Shown: positions 42,385 through 52,814, counted from the first letter of the stretch. The stretch is DNA of 64,000 nt from Clostridium sp. TW13 (GCF_024345225.1 NZ_BROD01000001.1:4216001-4280000), one strand, 5' to 3'. Notes: generated from the sequence alone by a model not told the origin. Numbers and translations: made by a program.

Positions 42385-43341
42385 ATGTACAACTTCAAAG
42401 AATATCTAGTTAAACTAAATGAAAGTAGTGGAATTGATTTTAGATTGATTACTGATGAAGGACAACTTCTTTTTGATACTATTCATGATCAGGATATGGA
42501 TAGTTTGAAAGTTATGGAGTTATCATTAAGTAATCAAGGCGCTAGTTTATACTATAATAAAAGATTTGAAATTTGTGCATCACTTTTAAAGTATTCTATT
42601 GAAAGTAAATATGAAGAAATATTTTCTTTGAGAGAACAACTTATAGTTGATATGTTAGAAGGAAAGGGTATTACATCAGAGGCGTTGTATAATGCCCTTC
42701 CTTTTTTATCAGCAAAATGCACTATTTTTCTTATTTATGTTGATAAAAACAGATATGAAGTTTTATCTTTAATGAAAAAATATTATGATAGTGAAGCTAT
42801 AATTAGTTTTGTTTATAAGAATTATGTAGTGGTAATTGGCAACTTTGAAGATGAATTAGATCATGCCAAGAGCATAACAGATATAATTACTTCAGATGCA
42901 TTTGTTACGTCATACATAAGCTATGAAAATTTCCAAGGAGCTACAGAAGAATTGTCTAAGGCTTATAAGGATGCAGCTTCATATATTGAGATTGGTATCA
43001 AGTACAATCTTAAAGGAAAAATCTATAATGGAGAAAACTTATTGTTTGAAAAAACTATCTATAATGTTAACAGTGATGTTAAAGAAGAATTATTTGATTC
43101 ATTTAAAGATAAATTTATAAAATTTGATAATGAGATGATTAATACAATAGAAGAGTTTTTAGATAATGGCTTGAATATAAGTGAGGCTTCAAAAAAATTA
43201 TATATTCACAGAAATACTTTGATTTATAGACTTGACAAAATACAAAAAGATACTGGATATGACATTAGAGACTTTAGGCAAGCCACTATATTTACAATAG
43301 CCTTTCTAATATGGAAGGAAAAAAAGAGAGCGAATTTATAA
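42385..43341 (+). CDS. PucR/CdaR-type transcriptional regulator
   Basis: 318 residues. The C-terminus FLDNGLNISEASKKLYIHRN, then TLIYRLDKIQ is the PucR-type helix-turn-helix (HTH_30). The N-terminal 250 residues have no close match but include a GGDEF-like central region typical of this family. ATG 42385 is 8 bases from AGGAGG; the ATG at 42379 is too close. It overlaps the ugpC ribosome context (12 bp gap), so it likely controls sugar uptake together with that ATPase. Confidence 0.78.
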   Translation: MYNFKEYLVKLNESSGIDFRLITDEGQLLFDTIHDQDMDSLKVMELSLSNQGASLYYNKRFEICASLLKYSIESKYEEIFSLREQLIVDMLEGKGITSEALYNALPFLSAKCTIFLIYVDKNRYEVLSLMKKYYDSEAIISFVYKNYVVVIGNFEDELDHAKSITDIITSDAFVTSYISYENFQGATEELSKAYKDAASYIEIGIKYNLKGKIYNGENLLFEKTIYNVNSDVKEELFDSFKDKFIKFDNEMINTIEEFLDNGLNISEASKKLYIHRNTLIYRLDKIQKDTGYDIRDFRQATIFTIAFLIWKEKKRANL

Positions 43342-43357
43342 TTCGTTCTCTTTTTTT
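43326..43357 (+). terminator. Terminator overlapping the end of the regulator gene
   Basis: GAGAGCGAATT and AATTCGTTCTC with T7; the 5' arm includes the last codons. Confidence 0.82.
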
Positions 43358-43408
43358 GCATCTTCAAAAAATAGACTAGCATTTAGACTTGTTATTTATT
43401 GAAGATGA
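43358..43408. repeat. Palindromic interspersed repeat
   Basis: GCATCTTCAAAAAATA and TTATTTATTGAAGATGAC arms. It directly abuts the T-run of the terminator of the PucR-type gene. Confidence 0.62.
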
Positions 43409-43445
43409 CTAAATTATATGAGATTATATATTCAGATGACTTATC

Positions 43446-44621
43446 TTAAACAACTTGGAATATTATGAATTTCAAATAATAAGATTCATCTGCAGTCCAA
43501 AGAATTGGATGATCTGCAGCTTGTGTTCTGAATTCAACCTGCCTTAGCTGTCTATGAGCATCTTTTGCAGCTTCTAATATTGTTTCCTTAAAGTTTTTCT
43601 CACTCATGTAATGTGAACAAGAGCAAGTAACAAAGTAGCCACCTTTTTTAACTAACTTCAAACCTCTAAGATTAATTTCTTTATATCCTTTTGTTGCATT
43701 TTTTATAGTATTCTTTGATTTAGTGAATGCAGGTGGATCTAAGATTACTACATCATACTGTCTGCCTTCTTTAGACCATTCTGGTAGAACGTTAAAAGCA
43801 TTATGACATTCAAATTTAACTATTTCTGATAAGTTATTTAATTCAGCGTTTTTAGTAGCAAAATCAATAGCATGTTGGGATACATCAACCCCAAGTACAG
43901 AATTAGCACCAGCGATACCAGCATTTAATGCAAAAGAACCTGTATGAGTAAAGCAGTCCAGAACATCAGCATCTTTGCAAATCTTATGAATAGCCTTTCT
44001 ATTTTCTTTTTGGTCAAGGAAGAAACCAGTTTTTTGGCCGTCTTTAATATCTACATAGTACTTTACACCATTTTCCATGATCTGTAACATTGTATCAAAA
44101 GGTTCGGTTAAGAATCCTTTTACTTGTTCCAAGCCTTCAAGTTCTCTAGTGGCAAGGTCACTTCTTTCGAATATACCTTTTGCACCATAATCTTCAACTA
44201 AAATTTTTGTAAATAACTCTCTGTACTTTTCCATGCCCAAAGTGGAGATTTGTAGTACATAATAGTCTTCAAATTTGTCTACAGTTAAGCCTGGAAGAAA
44301 ATCAGCTTCTCCAAATATAAATCTACAGCTAGAAGTATCGATTATTTTTTTTCTATACTCCCATGCATCCTTAAATCTTTTTCTAAAGAATGCTTCATCT
44401 ATATCCTCATTAATATCTCTTGTTAGTATTCTAATAGTTATCTTTGAATGGTCATTAATATAACCTTTTCCTATGAATTGTTCCTTAAAATTATATACTT
44501 CGACTATATCTCCATTTTCATAATCTCCGTCATATTCCTCAATTTCATCAATATATATCCAAGGTCTTCCTTGTTCGGCGTTTTTGCCCAAGCCTTTATA
44601 TAAGAAGAATTTACTAGCCAT
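43446..44621 (-). CDS. rlmI: RlmI-like 23S rRNA m5C methyltransferase
   Basis: 391 residues. An N-terminal PUA domain (about 1-75, GRPWIYIDEIEE) precedes a class I methyltransferase. The SAM motif VLDCFTHTGSFAL is near 222 and the catalytic VVILDPPAFTKSK near 290, as in RlmI/RlmK-type enzymes that methylate C1962 of 23S rRNA. AAAGGAGG is 6 bases before ATG 44621. It is divergent from the chemoreceptor gene and shares its 187-bp intergenic region. Confidence 0.88.
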   Translation of the reverse strand: MASKFFLYKGLGKNAEQGRPWIYIDEIEEYDGDYENGDIVEVYNFKEQFIGKGYINDHSKITIRILTRDINEDIDEAFFRKRFKDAWEYRKKIIDTSSCRFIFGEADFLPGLTVDKFEDYYVLQISTLGMEKYRELFTKILVEDYGAKGIFERSDLATRELEGLEQVKGFLTEPFDTMLQIMENGVKYYVDIKDGQKTGFFLDQKENRKAIHKICKDADVLDCFTHTGSFALNAGIAGANSVLGVDVSQHAIDFATKNAELNNLSEIVKFECHNAFNVLPEWSKEGRQYDVVILDPPAFTKSKNTIKNATKGYKEINLRGLKLVKKGGYFVTCSCSHYMSEKNFKETILEAAKDAHRQLRQVEFRTQAADHPILWTADESYYLKFIIFQVV

Positions 44622-44721
44622 AAATGCCCTCCTTTAATTACGTATACAATGATTATATCACAATATTAACAAAATAAACTAAGAATAAAAAATTGTTGGA
44701 AAATATCAAAAATTTAAAACT

Positions 44722-44735
44722 TGATAACGTTGTCA
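44722..44735. promoter_or_regulatory. Consensus cre site upstream of the chemoreceptor
   Basis: TGATAACGTTGTCA fits TGWNANCGNTNWCA at every position and is nearly palindromic. It ends 5 bp before the -35 box of the chemoreceptor promoter. Confidence 0.68.
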
Positions 44736-44739
44736 AATA

Positions 44740-44768
44740 TTGACCGAATGTACCATTTAATGTAGTAT
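44740..44768 (+). promoter_or_regulatory. SigA-type promoter of the chemoreceptor gene
   Basis: TTGACC at 44740-44745, 17-bp spacer, TAGTAT at 44763-44768. The start site is about 46 bp from the centre of the cre site. Confidence 0.6.
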
Positions 44769-44808
44769 TAACCTATAACATAGGCAATAATAATAAGGGG
44801 GATTACTT

Positions 44809-46641
44809 ATGAAAAAAAATGGGGCTAAAATCAAAAAAAATCGTACAAGTATATTAAAAAATATAAAAATTAATCCTAAGAAATTACATTTTAAAAAGGT
44901 AAATCTTAATCCTAAAAAAATAAACTTGAACTTCAAGAATATGAATATTAAAGCTAGGTTAAAGCTTACAGTGACTTTTGTAATCGCATTATTAGTCATT
45001 ATATCTATTTCAACATTAATTGTTATGAAGCGAGTTCAAACTTCATTAAATTCTATAATAAATGTAAATGTAAAGCAGATTGTTTTGTTACAAAAAGTAG
45101 AGAGCAGTACTATATTAAGTGCTGATCAATTAAAAAACATAATGATGATAAGCACAGATACAGAATCAAAGGATAAAAGTAAGACAAAGTATGAAGCGTA
45201 TATAAAGGATATGCAAAAATATACAAACGACTTAAGTGCTATGGCTAAAGGTAGTGAAAATGAGAAAGTAATTAAAGATATGGTTACTAGTAATGGTTTT
45301 ATTTTTGATAACTTAACTTCTTTGTATAACTCGTTAGCAGATGCCAACATAGTTAGAAGTTATGAAAGCGATATAATGAATATTGATTCAACATTACAAA
45401 GACTTGATGAAAATATAAATGAAGGGACAGCAAAAATCAATACTTCTATGGAAAAAGCATATAATAGGCTAAACTATGCTGAAACTACAATGATGATAGT
45501 AGTAGCGGTATTAGTCCTTGTAGGAATTGTATTAAGCACAATTATGTCTGCTGCCCTTATAAAGAGCATAAGTAAATCGTTAAAAAATATTACAGCTTTA
45601 TCAAAGAGATTGGCTCAATATGATTTCTCTGAGGAAGCACAAGTTGTATATAATGATGAAATTGGAGAAGCAATAGTTAATCTTAATTCAGCTCAGAAGA
45701 CAGTAAGAGAATTAGTTGGAAAGATTAAGGAAGATTCGGATAAGTTGGTACAAGAGTCAAAAGAATTAGCTCAATCTACTGTGGATATGAATGAAAAGAT
45801 GCTGTATATCAGTGAAGCAACTGAGAGGATAAATAGTGGAAATAATGATGTCAGTGCAGTATCTGAAGAAATTGGTGCATCTATACAAGAAATAGATTCA
45901 AGTGTGAGTGAATTATCCTTGAAGGCAACAGATGGAAGCCAAAAATCAGATATAATAAGTGAAAGAGCTCAAACTGTTGCATCAGAATCTAAAAAGTCTA
46001 GTGAGAGAGGTAAAACTCTTTATGAAGAAAAGCAAGTGGAGATAATAAAAGCAATTGAAGAAGCCAAGGTTGTTACAGAAATAAAAGTAATGGCAGATTC
46101 TATATCATCTATAGCAGATCAAACTAACCTATTAGCGCTTAATGCAGCAATTGAAGCAGCTAGAGTTGGTGAACAAGGTAAGGGATTTGCTGTAGTAGCA
46201 GCAGAAATTAGAAAGCTTGCAGAGGAATCTTCTTCAGCAGTTTCAAAGATAAAGGATACAACAAATAAAGTACAACATGTATTTGAAAACATGTCAAATC
46301 ACTCTAAGGAAATACTTAAGTTTATAGACACAATTGTATTAAATGATTATGATAAGCTTGTTGAAACTGGAGCTCAATATAACAAAGATGCAGAGTATGT
46401 AAGTACTATGTCTGAGGATATGGCATCTATGTCTGAAGAAGTAAGTGCTACTATTACTCAAATTGCTGAAGCAATACAAAATATGGCTGAGAATACTCAG
46501 TTAACAGCAGAGCAATCAACTAAAATTCTTGAAAATATAGATTATGCTAAGGTTGTAATGAACAGAATAGTAGAAAACTCTGAATTGCAAAAAGCTTTAA
46601 CAGAAAACTTAGGAGAAGCTATAAGTCAGTTTAAGATTTAA
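44809..46641 (+). CDS. Methyl-accepting chemotaxis protein
   Basis: 610 residues. A long basic cytoplasmic N-terminus (1-50, repeating NPKK units) precedes TM1 (about 51-73). An external four-helix-like sensor (74-225), TM2 (226-248), HAMP (about 250-300) and a cytoplasmic signalling region with the hairpin tip [20 protein letters not shown] (about 440-460) follow. It signals through CheA/CheW to the flagellar motor. The ligand is unknown. AGGGGG precedes the ATG. A consensus cre site in the promoter suggests catabolite control. Confidence 0.9.
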   Translation: MKKNGAKIKKNRTSILKNIKINPKKLHFKKVNLNPKKINLNFKNMNIKARLKLTVTFVIALLVIISISTLIVMKRVQTSLNSIINVNVKQIVLLQKVESSTILSADQLKNIMMISTDTESKDKSKTKYEAYIKDMQKYTNDLSAMAKGSENEKVIKDMVTSNGFIFDNLTSLYNSLADANIVRSYESDIMNIDSTLQRLDENINEGTAKINTSMEKAYNRLNYAETTMMIVVAVLVLVGIVLSTIMSAALIKSISKSLKNITALSKRLAQYDFSEEAQVVYNDEIGEAIVNLNSAQKTVRELVGKIKEDSDKLVQESKELAQSTVDMNEKMLYISEATERINSGNNDVSAVSEEIGASIQEIDSSVSELSLKATDGSQKSDIISERAQTVASESKKSSERGKTLYEEKQVEIIKAIEEAKVVTEIKVMADSISSIADQTNLLALNAAIEAARVGEQGKGFAVVAAEIRKLAEESSSAVSKIKDTTNKVQHVFENMSNHSKEILKFIDTIVLNDYDKLVETGAQYNKDAEYVSTMSEDMASMSEEVSATITQIAEAIQNMAENTQLTAEQSTKILENIDYAKVVMNRIVENSELQKALTENLGEAISQFKI

Positions 46642-46643
46642 GT

Positions 46644-46977
46644 ATCAAGTGAAACTTGATTCAGGTGGGGGTTGATCCCCATCTGAATCTTAGTTGAACT
46701 TACACCCTCAAGGGGTACCTCGTCCAGGAGTGTGCAGCCGTTATCTCCAACTTAAGCAAATAAGTGAAAGTCCAAATCTATGATTTGGTTACTTGAACTT
46801 AGTTAACTAATGAATTAGTTAACTTCATTAAAATTGATTTAGTGTGAATCGCTTAAGCAGACATCTCAAATCTATGATTTGATGATGGTCGCTTACTCTG
46901 TGAGTACTCATCTGACTTTAGGAAGAGGAGTTTCATATAAAGTTGGAGTGTTACGGATGCTAGCTATCGGATAAATT
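46644..46977 (+). repeat. Structured non-coding element, long copy (334 bp)
   Basis: Starts with the ATCAAGT/ACTTGAT hairpin right after the chemoreceptor stop and ends with GCTAGCTATCGGATAAA. It contains all blocks of the 59925 copy plus extra hairpins: CCAAATC/GATTTGG, GTTAACTAAT/ATTAGTTAAC, and an insertion CACCCTCAAGGGGTAC after GAACTTA. No ORF with a ribosome site. Confidence 0.8.
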
Positions 46978-47011
46978 TAAAAGAGGTTGTCTTTAGGACA
47001 ACCTCTTTTTG
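46978..47011. terminator. Bidirectional terminator
   Basis: AAAAGAGGTTGTC and GACAACCTCTTTTT around a short loop, between the element and the BFD-like gene. Confidence 0.85.
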
Positions 47012-47050
47012 AATAAAGTAATAGGGATAGAAATGGGGGAATTTGGGGGG

Positions 47051-47275
47051 TTAGGACCATTCATTATTAACATAACCATCAATTAAATCACTAATTTTTT
47101 GTGAGCATCTACAACCATGACATGAACCAGTAGTGGCTCCAGTAGATTGTGCAACTTTTTCTACTGTTAAAGCGCCATTTCTGATTTTATCTTTAATAGT
47201 TGCTCTAGTGATAGATTTACATAGACAAACTTTTGTAAGTTTATCAAGAATAAGTGGGTTAATATTATTGTCCAT
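47051..47275 (-). CDS. BFD-like [2Fe-2S]-binding protein
   Basis: 74 residues. Cys17, Cys19, Cys52 and Cys55 (CLC...SCHGC) are the four ligands of the bacterioferritin-associated-ferredoxin-like domain. Such proteins pass electrons, for example to release iron from bacterioferritin. TAGGAGG is 7 bases before ATG 47275. The C-terminal ISDLIDGY is the usual helix after the cluster. It stands alone on the minus strand. Confidence 0.85.
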   Translation of the reverse strand: MDNNINPLILDKLTKVCLCKSITRATIKDKIRNGALTVEKVAQSTGATTGSCHGCRCSQKISDLIDGYVNNEWS

Positions 47276-47433
47276 AGTAGCCTCCTAAAACAAATCATTT
47301 ATCTCTATGTCATAAAGATAAGTTATTGTATAAATATATTAAAACATATTCATATTTAATAGTCAATATTAATTAATAAAAATTATTAATTAGAAAGAGA
47401 ATATTTTTTATAAAATATGGTAAGTATATGTAA

Positions 47434-47462
47434 TTGACAATAAAAGTTTATTAATATATAAT
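47434..47462 (+). promoter_or_regulatory. Full-consensus SigA promoter of the ileS leader
   Basis: TTGACA, 17-bp spacer, TATAAT. Transcription should start near 47469. Confidence 0.82.
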
Positions 47463-47468
47463 CAGTAT

Positions 47469-47748
47469 TAATGAAATACTATGATTAGGAAAAGTACTTA
47501 GATATGTAGTTTTTAGAGAGTGATTGGAAGGTGTAAAATCACAACTATTTTTTAAGGAAAATCACCTATGAGTTGGAGGCTGAAAGAATATCAATTAAGC
47601 TTATCTCGTTCACCTGCGTTAAAGGTTAGAGCATGAATGTGCTTGAATTTAATTACCCTGATTTTGATGTGTAAAAATATGTTTTAGGGTAAAAGCTTAT
47701 AGGTGGTATAACGAATACAACTTCGTCCTTTAGGATGGAGTTTTTTTT
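47469..47748 (+). promoter_or_regulatory. Isoleucine T-box leader with terminator
   Basis: The T-box bulge reads AGGTGGTATAACGAA at 47701-47715, with TGGT for the tRNA end. GAATATC has ATC at 47590-47592 as the isoleucine specifier. A terminator lies at 47719-47748 (ACTTCGTCC and GGATGGAGT, T8). The bulge has TATAACGAA where most T-boxes have ACCGCG, a mild deviation. Controls ileS by uncharged tRNA-Ile. Confidence 0.88.
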
Positions 47749-47805
47749 ATTTCATTAAATATATAATGCCAAAGTGCTATAAATAAAGAAAGGGGAAATA
47801 TCAAG

Positions 47806-50800
47806 ATGTACAAAAAAGTTGATTCTTCAAAAACTTTTGTAGAATTAGAAAAAGACATTTTAAATCAATGGAAAGATGACAATGTAATAAAAAAGAGCTT
47901 AAATGCAAACCCAGATGGAGAGTATTTTACATTTTATGATGGACCTCCAACTGCAAATGGAAAGCCTCACGTAGGTCATATTTTAACAAGAGTTATGAAA
48001 GACCTAATTCCTAGATACAAGGTTATGCAAGGATACAAGGTTATTAGAAAAGCAGGTTGGGATACTCATGGACTTCCAGTTGAACTTGAAATCGAAAAGA
48101 AATTAAAGATATCAGGAAAAGAACAAATAGAAGAATATGGTGTTGAGAAATTTGTTAAGGAATGTAAGGACAGTGTGTTTACATATGTTAGCATGTGGGA
48201 AGAGATGTCAGACAAAATTGGTTATTGGGTAGACATGGAGGATCCTTATGTTACTTACCATAATTCATATATTGAATCAGTATGGTGGGCTTTAAAGACT
48301 ATGTGGGATAAAGGACTTTTATATAAAGGTCATAAGGTTATGCCTTACTGTCCAAGATGTGGAACAGGATTATCTTCTCATGAAGTTTCTCAAGGCTATA
48401 AGGATGTTAAGGACCTAACAGCTATAGCTAAATTTAAAGTAAAGAATGAAGAAAATAAGTATATATTAGCATGGACAACAACTCCATGGACATTACCATC
48501 AAATGTAGCTTTATGTATAAACAAGAGTTACACATATGTTGAAGCAAAGAAAGATGATGAAGTTTATATCTTAGCAAAAGACCTTGCAGGTAAGGTACTT
48601 GGTGAAGAGTATGAAATAGTAAAAGAATTTAAAGGTGAAGAACTTTTAGGCTTAGAATATGAACAACTACTTCCATTCTATACACCGACAGATAAGAAGG
48701 GATTCTATGTAGTTCATGGAGACTATGTAACTTTATCAGATGGTACTGGTATAGTTCATATTGCACCAGCATATGGTGAAGATGATAATTTAATCGGTAA
48801 AAAATATGATCTACCATTTATAAACTTAGTAGACCTTGAAGGAAAGTTCGTTGATGAGGTTACACCATGGGCAGGAAAATTAGTTAAGAAGTGTGATGAG
48901 TCAATAGTTGAGTATCTAAAAGAACAAAATAAGCTATTTAAAGCTGAGAAGCATACTCACTCATATCCACATTGCTGGAGATGTGACACACCACTTTTAT
49001 ATTATCCAAGAGATAGTTGGTTTGTAAAAACAACTGCTTTAAGAGATAAACTACTTGAAAATAATAATAAGATAAATTGGTTACCAGATAACATTAGAAC
49101 TGGTAGATTTGGAAAGTTCCTTGAAAATGTTATTGACTGGGGAATTTCAAGAGATAGATACTGGGGTACACCATTACCAATCTGGGAATGTGAATGTGGT
49201 CACAGAGAATGTATTGGTAGTATAGACGAATTAAAGCAAAAGGGTATCAATGTTCCAGAGGATATAGAATTACACAAACCTTATATTGATAATGTTCATT
49301 TAAATTGTCCTCATTGTGGCAAGGAAATGACTAGAACTCATGAAGTTATAGATTGTTGGTTTGATTCAGGTTCAATGCCATTTGCACAACATCACTATCC
49401 ATTTGAAAACAAGGAGACTTTTGAAGCTAACTTCCCAGCACAATTTATATCTGAAGCTGTTGACCAAACAAGAGGATGGTTCTATACATTATTAGCAGTA
49501 TCAACTGCATTATTTGAAAAGAATCCATTTGAAAACTGTGTAGTTTTAGGTCACGTATTAGATAAAAAAGGCTTAAAGATGTCAAAATCTAAGGGAAATG
49601 TTGTTGCGCCAAATGATGTTTTAGATACAGTAGGGGCAGATGCTACTAGATGGCATTTCTACACTTCAAGTGCACCATGGCTTCCAACAAGATTCTCAAG
49701 AGAAGATGTTGAAGATACACAAAGAAGATTCCTAAGCACTCTATGGAATGTATATTCATTCTACGTTTTATATGCTGATTTAGATAAATTTGATGCAACT
49801 AAATATGCAGGCTTCAAGTCAGCGAATGTAATGGATAAGTGGATATTATCAAAGCTTAATACATTAATAAAGACAGTGGAAAATAATTTAGAAGAATACA
49901 AGATTACTCAAGCAGCATTAGCTATTGAAGATTTTGTGGATGAATTATCAAATTGGTATGTAAGAAGAAACAGAGCTAGATTTTGGGTAACAGAATTAAC
50001 TGATGATAAGATAGGAGCTTATACAACATTGTATACAACTCTTGTAACCTTATCAAAGGTTGCAGCACCATTTATACCATTCATGACAGAAAATATTTAT
50101 CAAAGTCTTGTAACATCTTTAGATGCTAATGCTCCAGAAAGTATTCATTTATGCAAGTGGCCAGAATTCAATGAAGCTTTAGTAAATCCAGAATTAGAAA
50201 AGCAAATGGACTTAGCATACAATATATGTAAGCTAGGAAGAAGTGCAAGAAATGGAGCTAATATTAAGAATAGACAGCCACTTGGCAAGATGTCTGTATC
50301 TATAGCGACATTACCAGAATACTATGGTGATATCATAAAGGATGAGTTAAACATCAAGACTATAGAATTTGGTGCGGATCTTTCAGAGCATGTTAACTTT
50401 GAGATAAAACCAAACTTACCTGTACTAGGTAAGAACTATGGTAAAATGATACCAGGTATAAGAAAAGCAATTTCTGAAATGAATCAAATGACTTTGGCAC
50501 AAGATATTAACGGTGGAAAAGTAGTTACAATAACTGTTGAGGGCACAGAAATCAACTTAGATAAAGAAAGTGTTCTTGTAACAATGCAAGGAATTGAAGG
50601 ATATGCTTTTGCTGGTGAAGGTGAAGTAGGAGTTGTTCTTGATACTCATATTACAGATGAGTTAAAAGAGGAAGGCTATGTAAGAGAAATATTATCAAAG
50701 GTTCAAAATCTAAGAAAAGAAAGTGGTTTTGAAGTATTAGATAAAATAAACTTATATGTAGCTAATAATGATATGTTATTAGATGTAATTAAGAGAAATG

Positions 50801-50919
50801 AAGATACAATAAAGAAGGAAACATTAACTGATAATATATTCTATGGAGAAGAAGCAACTTACTTTGAATTCAGTATTAATGGTGAAAATCTTAATATAGC
50901 AGTGGTGAAGAATAGCTAA
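47806..50919 (+). CDS. ileS: Isoleucyl-tRNA synthetase, long (IleS2-like) type
   Basis: 1037 residues. HIGH-type PHVGHI is near residue 56 and KMSKSKGN near 591. Between them lies the CP1 editing domain ([15 protein letters not shown]). [17 protein letters not shown] and the extra C-terminal region point to the long, eukaryote-like IleS2 class rather than the usual 920-residue bacterial IleS1. IleS2 enzymes often tolerate mupirocin, which is inference here. Two CxxC pairs (CPRC, CWRC) fit zinc or structural sites. Under T-box control. Confidence 0.95.
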   Translation: MYKKVDSSKTFVELEKDILNQWKDDNVIKKSLNANPDGEYFTFYDGPPTANGKPHVGHILTRVMKDLIPRYKVMQGYKVIRKAGWDTHGLPVELEIEKKLKISGKEQIEEYGVEKFVKECKDSVFTYVSMWEEMSDKIGYWVDMEDPYVTYHNSYIESVWWALKTMWDKGLLYKGHKVMPYCPRCGTGLSSHEVSQGYKDVKDLTAIAKFKVKNEENKYILAWTTTPWTLPSNVALCINKSYTYVEAKKDDEVYILAKDLAGKVLGEEYEIVKEFKGEELLGLEYEQLLPFYTPTDKKGFYVVHGDYVTLSDGTGIVHIAPAYGEDDNLIGKKYDLPFINLVDLEGKFVDEVTPWAGKLVKKCDESIVEYLKEQNKLFKAEKHTHSYPHCWRCDTPLLYYPRDSWFVKTTALRDKLLENNNKINWLPDNIRTGRFGKFLENVIDWGISRDRYWGTPLPIWECECGHRECIGSIDELKQKGINVPEDIELHKPYIDNVHLNCPHCGKEMTRTHEVIDCWFDSGSMPFAQHHYPFENKETFEANFPAQFISEAVDQTRGWFYTLLAVSTALFEKNPFENCVVLGHVLDKKGLKMSKSKGNVVAPNDVLDTVGADATRWHFYTSSAPWLPTRFSREDVEDTQRRFLSTLWNVYSFYVLYADLDKFDATKYAGFKSANVMDKWILSKLNTLIKTVENNLEEYKITQAALAIEDFVDELSNWYVRRNRARFWVTELTDDKIGAYTTLYTTLVTLSKVAAPFIPFMTENIYQSLVTSLDANAPESIHLCKWPEFNEALVNPELEKQMDLAYNICKLGRSARNGANIKNRQPLGKMSVSIATLPEYYGDIIKDELNIKTIEFGADLSEHVNFEIKPNLPVLGKNYGKMIPGIRKAISEMNQMTLAQDINGGKVVTITVEGTEINLDKESVLVTMQGIEGYAFAGEGEVGVVLDTHITDELKEEGYVREILSKVQNLRKESGFEVLDKINLYVANNDMLLDVIKRNEDTIKKETLTDNIFYGEEATYFEFSINGENLNIAVVKNS

Positions 50920-50941
50920 TTTTAGCCAATTTCAGACAAGA

Positions 50942-50984
50942 AAAAGGATCATCTCAAGTATGTAAATTGAGGTGATCCTTTTAA
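50942..50984 (+). terminator. Rho-independent terminator of ileS
   Basis: AAAAGGATCATCTCAA and TTGAGGTGATCCTTTT around a short loop. Confidence 0.85.
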
Positions 50985-51103
50985 TGTTTGACCTTGTATA
51001 AAAAAACTAAAAATACTAATAATATATGTAAAATGCTTCAAAGATTAAGAGTTTAAACTTTAGCGATTGAAAAAAAAACATCATTTCATTATACTTAATA
51101 TTA

Positions 51104-51117
51104 AGAAAACGTTTTAT
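51104..51117. promoter_or_regulatory. cre-like palindrome upstream of ccpA
   Basis: AGAAAACGTTTTAT has the central AAAACGTTTT palindrome but lacks the outer TG/CA bases. Autoregulation of ccpA is possible but weakly supported. The 50985-51257 gap contains nothing else recognised. Confidence 0.35.
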
Positions 51118-51257
51118 TGAAATACAGGCTTGAAATTCTTTTTTACAAAAAAATATAAATTTCGATAATATGGTTTAAAATCTTGTGTTAATAAAGATTA
51201 ATGTATATAATTATTAATTATTGAAACAATTTCACAGTTATAGGAGTTGATAAATGA

Positions 51258-52256
51258 ATGGCTGTTTCAATTAAAGACGTTGCAAGAGAAGCTGGAGTTT
51301 CAATCGCAACAGTATCAAGAGTTTTAAATGACATAGACGTAGTAAATGAAGAGACAAAACAAAAAGTTCTAGATGCAATAAAGAAACTTGGATACAGACC
51401 TAACATAGTAGCAAGAAGTCTTAAAACTCAAAGAACAAAAACTATAGGTATATTAGTGCCAGATATCTCAAGTAAGATTTATCCTGAGATTGTAAGAGGA
51501 GCAGAGGACGTTGCAAATATATATGATTATAATGTAATTTTATGTAACTCTGATTATGATGGGGAAAAGGAAAAAGAGTACTTAAGAGTATTAAAAGAGA
51601 AGATGGTTGATGGACTTCTTTATATGAGTGTATCCTTAGAAAAAGAGACTATAGACATTGTTAATGAGTTGGATTTAAAAACAGTGTTAGTTGAAACTAA
51701 GGATGATGAAGGTTCATTCCCAAGTGTAAGTATTGACAACGTAAAAGCTGTATATGATGCAACTAAGTATGTAATAGGCAGAGGGGCTAAAGATGTTGCT
51801 TTTATAGGAGCGAAGCAGGAGCAAGTAAATGCTTTTAGTAAAAGATATCTAGGCTACGAAAAAGCTATTTTAGACAGCAAATTGGATTTACACAAAGAAT
51901 TGGCATACTTTGAAGGCTTTGGAGTGAAGACAGGAATTGAAGGTGTAAATAAGCTTTTAGAAAGTGGTAAGAAATTTGACGCTATAGTTTGTTCATCAGA
52001 TGAAATTGCCATGGGAGCTATAAATGCTTTAAGAGAGAATGGAAAAAGGGTTCCAGAGGATGTAAGTGTTATAGGTTTTTCAAACATTTCTACTACGGAA
52101 GTTTTTTATCCAAAGATAACAACTGTTTCAGAACCACTTTATGATATGGGTTCTATTGCTATGAGAATGTTAATTAAATTAGTTAACAATAGACAGTTAG
52201 AGCAAGGGCATTATGTTTTGGATCATAAACTTGTTGAAAGAGATAGTTGTAAATAA
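51258..52256 (+). CDS. ccpA: LacI-family catabolite control protein
   Basis: 332 residues. The N-terminal HTH (SIKDVAREAGVSIATVSRVL, then NDIDVVNEETKQKVLDAI) and the hinge NIVARSLKTQRTKTIG precede a periplasmic-binding-protein-like core that, with HPr-Ser-P, binds cre sites. CcpA represses or activates carbon genes in Firmicutes. ATG 51258 has GGAG about 12 bases upstream; a short overlapping ATG at 51254 is out of frame. The orthology is judged from length and HTH; a paralogous LacI regulator cannot be excluded. A terminator follows at 52252. Confidence 0.8.
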   Translation: MAVSIKDVAREAGVSIATVSRVLNDIDVVNEETKQKVLDAIKKLGYRPNIVARSLKTQRTKTIGILVPDISSKIYPEIVRGAEDVANIYDYNVILCNSDYDGEKEKEYLRVLKEKMVDGLLYMSVSLEKETIDIVNELDLKTVLVETKDDEGSFPSVSIDNVKAVYDATKYVIGRGAKDVAFIGAKQEQVNAFSKRYLGYEKAILDSKLDLHKELAYFEGFGVKTGIEGVNKLLESGKKFDAIVCSSDEIAMGAINALRENGKRVPEDVSVIGFSNISTTEVFYPKITTVSEPLYDMGSIAMRMLIKLVNNRQLEQGHYVLDHKLVERDSCK

Positions 52257-52283
52257 GAATGCAGAAATGCATTCTTATTTTTT
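52252..52283 (+). terminator. Rho-independent terminator of ccpA
   Basis: AATAAGAATGCA and TGCATTCTTATT, then T6. Confidence 0.85.
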
Positions 52284-52302
52284 ATTATAAATTAAATTGC
52301 TT

Positions 52303-52357
52303 AATTAGTTGCGGGTGCAACTAATTGATGCTATAATAGTTGTTGCCGCAACTAATT
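52303..52357. promoter_or_regulatory. MarR operator and promoter
   Basis: A perfect 10-bp inverted repeat AATTAGTTGC-N4-GCAACTAATT lies at 52303-52326 over the -35 region. A partial second copy (GTTGC-C-GCAACTAATT, to 52357) follows the TATAAT at 52332-52337. Two sites flanking the promoter suit tight repression by the MarR protein encoded next. Confidence 0.78.
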
Positions 52358-52371
52358 AAGGAGTGATTTTT

Positions 52372-52806
52372 ATGGATTTAAGCCAAGAGAGTAAGGCTAC
52401 CTTTGGTAAATTTATATCAGCAGTTTATTGGCAGAGAAATAGCTTTTTTTTAAAAAGGTTCAATAAATTTAATATTGGCTGTGGTCAATATAGATTTCTA
52501 TTAAATTTATATTTACAGGATGGAATAACTCAAGAGGAACTTAGTAGTAAGCTTATGGTAGATAAAGCTACTACAGCGAGAGCTATTAAAAAGTTAGAAG
52601 AAGAAGGATATGTATCAAGGTCTGTTTTAGAAGAAGATAAAAGAGCTTATAAAATAATGATTACAGAAAAGAGTCTTTCTATAAAAAAAGAATTTTTTGA
52701 AATACTTGATGAATGGGAAAATGAAGTTATGCGAAATTTAAGTGTGGAAGAAAAAAAGAGTTTGCTTCATTTATTAGAGAAGATTGCATCAAGTAATATA
52801 AGTTAG
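52372..52806 (+). CDS. MarR-family transcriptional regulator
   Basis: 144 residues. The winged-helix segment ITQEELSSKLMVDKATTARA, then IKKLEEEGYVSRSVLEEDKRA is typical of MarR. It probably represses itself and the MATE pump next to it through the inverted repeats upstream; a ligand would release it. ATG 52372 follows GGAGTG by 6-8 bases. The stop is 8 bp before the MATE start. Confidence 0.88.
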   Translation: MDLSQESKATFGKFISAVYWQRNSFFLKRFNKFNIGCGQYRFLLNLYLQDGITQEELSSKLMVDKATTARAIKKLEEEGYVSRSVLEEDKRAYKIMITEKSLSIKKEFFEILDEWENEVMRNLSVEEKKSLLHLLEKIASSNIS

Positions 52807-52814
52807 GAGGAAGT

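Noticed and set aside
46644-46977. Group I intron / IStron end
   Set aside because: No conserved P/Q/R/S core motifs seen and no transposase; shared ends point to a different element.
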